DNA of 64,000 nucleotides from Shimia sp. SK013 (lineage in GTDB: Bacteria > Pseudomonadota > Alphaproteobacteria > Rhodobacterales > Rhodobacteraceae). The notes beneath the pieces are model-generated. The model saw only the letters and a list, made by a program, of their open reading frames with translations, had not been told where the DNA came from and searched no databases. Every line of letters starts with the position of its first letter. Within the stretch, counting starts at the first letter, position 1. A program made the position numbers and the translations under genes. Shown piece by piece: positions 60,478 to 64,000 of this stretch. The DNA lies in the NCBI RefSeq assembly GCF_001292625.1, contig NZ_LAJH01000009.1, positions 248,001-312,000 on the forward strand, in the 5' to 3' direction.

Positions 60478-61233
60478 ATGTTGGAAATCAAAGGCCTGAA
60501 GGTCCAACTTGAAGACGAAGACAAGCAAATCCTGAAAGGCGTCGACCTGAAAGTCGAAGCTGGCAAGGTGCATGCGATTATGGGGCCAAACGGCTCTGGT
60601 AAATCCACGCTCAGCTATGTGCTTTCGGGCAAAGATGGCTATGAAGTCACCGAAGGCAGCGCCACTTTGAGCGGCGAAGACCTGTTGGAACTGGAAGCAG
60701 AAGAACGCGCGGCCTTGGGCCTTTTCCTTGCGTTCCAATACCCTGTCGAAATTCCCGGGGTGGGCAATATGACATTCCTGCGCACAGCGGTGAATTCGCA
60801 GCGCAAGGCACGTGGCGAAGAAGAATTGTCCGCCAAAGACTTCCTTCAGGAAATCCGCGCCAAGGCAAAAACGCTGAAGATCGACGCGGACATGCTGAAA
60901 CGGCCAGTCAACGTTGGCTTCTCCGGTGGTGAAAAGAAACGCAACGAGATCCTGCAGATGGCGATGCTTGAGCCAAAGATGTGCATTCTGGACGAAACAG
61001 ACTCCGGCCTGGATGTGGACGCGATGAAATTGGTGTCTGAAGGCGTGAACGCGCTGCGCGACGAAGGTCGTGGGTTTTTGGTCATCACGCACTACCAGCG
61101 TTTGTTGGATCACATCAAACCGGACGTTGTTCACATCATGGCCGATGGTCGGATTATCAAAACCGGTGGCCCCGAGCTGGCGCTTGAAGTTGAAAAGAAC
61201 GGCTATGCCGACATTCTGGCGGAGATGGCGTAA
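60478..61233 (+). CDS. sufC: Fe-S assembly ATPase SufC
   Basis: 251-residue ABC-type ATPase of SufBCD. Walker A GPNGSGKST (~37-45), Q loop in AFQYPVEIPG, the signature NVGFSGGEKKRNEI, Walker B CILDETDSGLDVDA and a His switch in VITHYQRLL. It lacks membrane domains, as expected. Its stop overlaps the sufD start by one base. Confidence 0.97.
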   Translation: MLEIKGLKVQLEDEDKQILKGVDLKVEAGKVHAIMGPNGSGKSTLSYVLSGKDGYEVTEGSATLSGEDLLELEAEERAALGLFLAFQYPVEIPGVGNMTFLRTAVNSQRKARGEEELSAKDFLQEIRAKAKTLKIDADMLKRPVNVGFSGGEKKRNEILQMAMLEPKMCILDETDSGLDVDAMKLVSEGVNALRDEGRGFLVITHYQRLLDHIKPDVVHIMADGRIIKTGGPELALEVEKNGYADILAEMA

Positions 61234-62519
61234 TGGCCGTAACTGCAAAGAAAATGGATGCCACAGCCGCACGTTTGGAAGGTATGAACCTTCCTGCTGG
61301 TGGCAAATGGGCCACCGAGGCGCGCGAGGACGCTTTGGCGCGCCTGCGTGAAATGGGTTTGCCGGATCGTCGTGATGAGTATTGGAAATACACCCGTCCC
61401 GACACGTTGACACAGGCCGATGCTCCTGAGGCGTTGGTATTTGACGCCCAAGAAACCCCTCTGTTTGACGGGTTTGACCGGCTCAAAGTTGTTTTTGTGG
61501 ATGGTGTGTTTGATGCCGCGCAATCAGATGACCTTGCTTGCGAAGGGTTGAGCATTGAACGCCTTGCGGATGTTGCACAGAAAGACATCCATTGGGTGCG
61601 CGACCTTTATGGGGCGTTGGAAATCAACGGACAGACACCCGTGCATCGTCCACTGGCTGCGCTGAACTCTGCCTTTGCCACTGACGGTGTTGTGATCCAT
61701 GTCACGGGCAAGGTGTCCAAGCCTGTGAACCTGATTTACCGCCATAATTCAAATTCTTCGGACGCGATCCTGCACCACGTGATCAAACTTGATGCCGGTG
61801 CTGAACTGACGGTTTTGGAAAACGGTCCTGCGGCAGCGCGTTTCAACAAATCCATGGAAGTTGATGTGGCTGATGGCGCGTCATTCCATCATGTGCGGGC
61901 GCAAGGTCGCGATCATGAACGCCGCGCAGTCACGCATATTTTCGGGCGTCTTGGCACAGAAAGCGTGTTCAAGTCTTTCACGCTGACGGTGAATGGCCGA
62001 CTGACCCGCAACGAAGCCATTTTGGAGCTGACTGGAGATGATGCCGTGGCACATGTGGCCGGCGCCTGTCTGGGTGATGGTGATTTCCACCACGACGATA
62101 CGGTGTTTGTGACCCATGACGCGGTGAACTGTGAAAGCCGTCAGGTATATAAAAAAGTGCTGCGCAATGGCGCGACCGGTGTGTTTCAAGGCAAAATCCT
62201 TGTGCAACCCGGCGCTCAGAAAACCGATGGCTATCAGATAAGCCAATCGCTTTTGCTTGATGAAGACAGCCAGTTTCTCGCCAAGCCTGAGCTTGAGATC
62301 TACGCCGATGACGTGGCGTGTTCGCACGGCTCTACCTCGGGTGCGATCGATGAGGATGCGTTGTTTTATTTGCGCGCGCGCGGTGTTCCAAAAGACATCG
62401 CCACGGATCTGATGGTTCTGTCGTTTGTCGCCGAGGCCGTTGACGAAATCGAAAATGAAGACTTGCGTGACGAAATCCTTGCACGGCTTGAAGGCTGGCT
62501 GGAACGGCGGCGCGACTGA
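61233..62519 (+). CDS. sufD: Fe-S assembly protein SufD
   Basis: 428-residue partner of SufB in the assembly complex. N-terminal EMGLPDRRDEYWKYTRPDTL, core beta-helix stretches and the C-terminal DDVACSHGSTSGAIDEDALFYLRARGV are characteristic. Overlaps sufC and the next membrane gene by one base each. Confidence 0.96.
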   Translation: MAVTAKKMDATAARLEGMNLPAGGKWATEAREDALARLREMGLPDRRDEYWKYTRPDTLTQADAPEALVFDAQETPLFDGFDRLKVVFVDGVFDAAQSDDLACEGLSIERLADVAQKDIHWVRDLYGALEINGQTPVHRPLAALNSAFATDGVVIHVTGKVSKPVNLIYRHNSNSSDAILHHVIKLDAGAELTVLENGPAAARFNKSMEVDVADGASFHHVRAQGRDHERRAVTHIFGRLGTESVFKSFTLTVNGRLTRNEAILELTGDDAVAHVAGACLGDGDFHHDDTVFVTHDAVNCESRQVYKKVLRNGATGVFQGKILVQPGAQKTDGYQISQSLLLDEDSQFLAKPELEIYADDVACSHGSTSGAIDEDALFYLRARGVPKDIATDLMVLSFVAEAVDEIENEDLRDEILARLEGWLERRRD

Positions 62520-63001
62520 TGCCGGTCGTTCGCGACATCGCAGCAACTTACCGTGGGCCACACAAAGTTGTGGCCCGCCTTTTGGCCATGGGCGAGCGTG
62601 AGGACCGTGCATTTGTGATCCTTATGGCGGCTTGTGTGGTGACCTTTATAGGGCAGTGGCCGCGGCTGGCCCGCGAAGCGCATGTGACCGGCCAAGAGCT
62701 TAACCCGTTGTTGGGTGGCACGCTCATGGCGTGGCTCTTTATTGCGCCGCTTTTGGCCTACGCGTTGGCTTTTGCAATTCATTTTGTTTTCCGCGCATTG
62801 CGCCGCAAACAAACGCCCTATGGATCCCGTGTCGCGCTGTTCTGGGCCATGCTGGCTGCATCGCCCTTGATCTTGCTTCACGGCCTTGTGGCTGGCTTCA
62901 TCGGCGAGGGGATTCAATTGTCGATTGTCGGCCTGGTCTGGCTGGTCTGTTTTCTGTGGTTTTGGATGTCCGGCATGTTGCAGGCCGGAAAAGGGATCTG
63001 A
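62519..63001 (+). CDS. YIP1-like membrane protein 1
   Basis: 160-residue protein with four predicted helices (about 33-48, 67-90, 105-125, 132-155). The sequence resembles YIP1-family (Yip1 domain) proteins, as does the next gene. It sits directly after sufD, with start and stop codons overlapping neighbours (TGATG on both sides), so all are translated together. Role in Fe-S assembly is not established. Confidence 0.7.
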   Translation: MPVVRDIAATYRGPHKVVARLLAMGEREDRAFVILMAACVVTFIGQWPRLAREAHVTGQELNPLLGGTLMAWLFIAPLLAYALAFAIHFVFRALRRKQTPYGSRVALFWAMLAASPLILLHGLVAGFIGEGIQLSIVGLVWLVCFLWFWMSGMLQAGKGI

Positions 63002-63582
63002 TGAAAAAGCAATTGATACAACTGTTTGGCCTGACAATCCGTGATCCGGCGCAGGCGGCGCAGGTTCTGTCTAACATACGATTTGACCGTATGACGGGTT
63101 GGACCATTCTGGCGCTGGCTGTAACGCTGAACACGCTGGTCTACTTCCTGTCGATTACCCTGTTTCCCGCACCTGTCGAGATGTCTATTCCGCTTTTGAG
63201 CCAACCCTATCTGGTTTGGTTCATGCTGGGCTCCTCCACGGTCATTTTTGTTTTTGCCTTCTATTGGGTTGGCCATAGCCTTGGTGGTCGGGCGTCGTTT
63301 GACACCATTTTGCTGATGGTCGGGTGGCTGCAATACATGCGGCTTGCCGTGCAAGTTGCATCCCTTGTCCTGATGATCCTGTCGCCATCGCTTGCCCAGA
63401 TGTTTGTTATGGCTGCTGGCCTATACGGCGTTTGGATTTTGCTCAACTATCTGAAAGAAGCACATGGTTTTGAAACCTTTGGCAAAGCCATTGGCGTGAT
63501 TGTCTTGTCCGCTGTGGGCTTGACTGTCGGGCTGTCTGTTTTCCTTTCTTTGTTCACCGCAACCGTCATTGGAATGTCCTGA
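63001..63582 (+). CDS. YIP1-family membrane protein 2
   Basis: 193-residue YIP1-domain protein. The N-terminal 30 residues (IQLFGLTIRDPAQAAQVLSNIRFDRM) are cytoplasmic and followed by about five helices. YIP1 proteins are best known in eukaryotic vesicle trafficking; bacterial ones lack a defined role. Adjacent to its shorter relative and to sufS, in the same operon. Confidence 0.8.
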   Translation: MKKQLIQLFGLTIRDPAQAAQVLSNIRFDRMTGWTILALAVTLNTLVYFLSITLFPAPVEMSIPLLSQPYLVWFMLGSSTVIFVFAFYWVGHSLGGRASFDTILLMVGWLQYMRLAVQVASLVLMILSPSLAQMFVMAAGLYGVWILLNYLKEAHGFETFGKAIGVIVLSAVGLTVGLSVFLSLFTATVIGMS

Positions 63583-63583
63583 G

Positions 63584-64000
63584 ATGTATGATGTTCACAA
63601 AATTCGCGCTGATTTTCCGATCCTGTCCAGGGAGGTGAATAACAAGCCGCTGGTCTATCTCGACAACGGTGCATCTGCGCAAAAGCCGCAGGTGGTGATT
63701 GACGCGATCACGCAGGCGTATTCGATGGAATATGCTAATGTTCACAGGGGTTTGCACTACCTTTCTAATCTGGCGACAGACAAGTATGAGGCTGTGCGTG
63801 GCACCATTGCAAAGTTCCTGAACGCCGCCAGCGAATACGAAATTGTGCTGAATTCGGGCACGACAGAGGGCATCAATATGGTGGCCTACGGTTGGGCCAT
63901 GCCACGTATGCAAGCAGGCGACGAGATCGTGCTGTCCGTGATGGAGCATCACGCCAATATCGTACCTTGGCATTTTCTGCGCGAACGTCAGGGCGTGGTG
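63584..64000 (+). CDS. sufS: Cysteine desulfurase SufS, 3' part missing
   Basis: First 139 codons of a group II cysteine desulfurase. The N-terminus VHKIRADFPIL, VYLDNGASAQKP, NVHRGLHYLS, LNSGTTEGINMVAYGW and MEHHANIVPW identify it as SufS rather than IscS. The PLP lysine and active cysteine are beyond the right edge. Starts one base after the YIP1 stop. Confidence 0.95.
   Translation, partial: MYDVHKIRADFPILSREVNNKPLVYLDNGASAQKPQVVIDAITQAYSMEYANVHRGLHYLSNLATDKYEAVRGTIAKFLNAASEYEIVLNSGTTEGINMVAYGWAMPRMQAGDEIVLSVMEHHANIVPWHFLRERQGVV

Overview
The window reads as chromosomal core sequence from a marine alphaproteobacterium of the Roseobacter group (Rhodobacteraceae). I infer this from the sodium-pumping NADH:quinone reductase locus, the GAAC-N7-GAAC LexA site in front of recA, an IscR with a single cysteine, an Irr-type ICE box on the suf promoter, a CckA-like hybrid kinase, an Entner-Doudoroff zwf-pgl-pgi operon, and the protein sequences themselves. 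I saw no phage, transposase, CRISPR array or rRNA. One tRNA (Gly, CCC anticodon) is present.

Layout. 1-6,857: nqrA-B-C-D-E-F on the minus strand (nqrF runs off the left edge), with apbE (flavin transferase for NqrB/NqrC) and nqrM (maturation factor) transcribed divergently. 6,859-10,286: a small membrane protein, a CBS-pair protein, and a divergent CoA-transferase/glutaryl-CoA dehydrogenase pair. 10,425-13,323: an orphan oligopeptide-type binding protein and a 3-hydroxybutyrate dehydrogenase, separated by a gap holding a promoter-hairpin-terminator array that looks like a small RNA gene. 13,453-17,077: a DUF502 protein, pseudouridine catabolism genes (psuG, psuK), a ThiE-like protein and a TfoX-like protein. 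17,210-20,664: TrmJ-like methyltransferase, heme A synthase, M32 carboxypeptidase.

20,755-23,291 is the only clearly accessory patch. It is AT-richer than its surroundings and holds two paralogous four-helix membrane proteins on either side of a LysR-type regulator, all on the minus strand and closed by a terminator. 23,292-32,702: a secreted small protein, gyrA, a DUF2855 protein and a radical SAM protein with interlocked stop codons, then zwf-pgl-pgi behind a perfect LacI-type palindrome. 32,759-37,011: tRNA-Gly, an enoyl-CoA hydratase-family protein, a DUF2235 hydrolase and an orphan ferredoxin-ASKHA (corrinoid activator-like) protein. 37,260-44,685: guaB, an RsmB-type methyltransferase, cckA, a sulfotransferase, recA with its SOS box, and a MOSC-like protein. 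44,781-50,839: alaS, a DUF1330 protein, a class II amidotransferase, typA and an SMR transporter. 50,865-55,384: a YitT-family protein, icd, a membrane GDPD phosphodiesterase and a secreted phospholipase A2-like protein.

55,388-64,000: a three-gene minus-strand operon (alpha/beta hydrolase, coiled-coil protein, HD hydrolase), then the divergent iron-sulfur assembly operon iscR, cysteine desulfurase, sufB, UPF0145, sufC, sufD, two YIP1-like membrane proteins, and sufS (cut by the right edge). Its promoter region contains an ICE box over the -10 and an IscR-box-like sequence over the -35. That regulation fits the neighbourhood, since the Fe-S enzymes encoded here (NqrF, the radical SAM protein, the ferredoxin-ASKHA protein) depend on such an assembly system.

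I did not find a large undescribed defence or biosynthetic system. The most promising less-described units are the LysR/paralogue islet, the GDPD + PLA2-like pair, the candidate small RNA near 12.35 kb, and the extra genes embedded in the suf operon.
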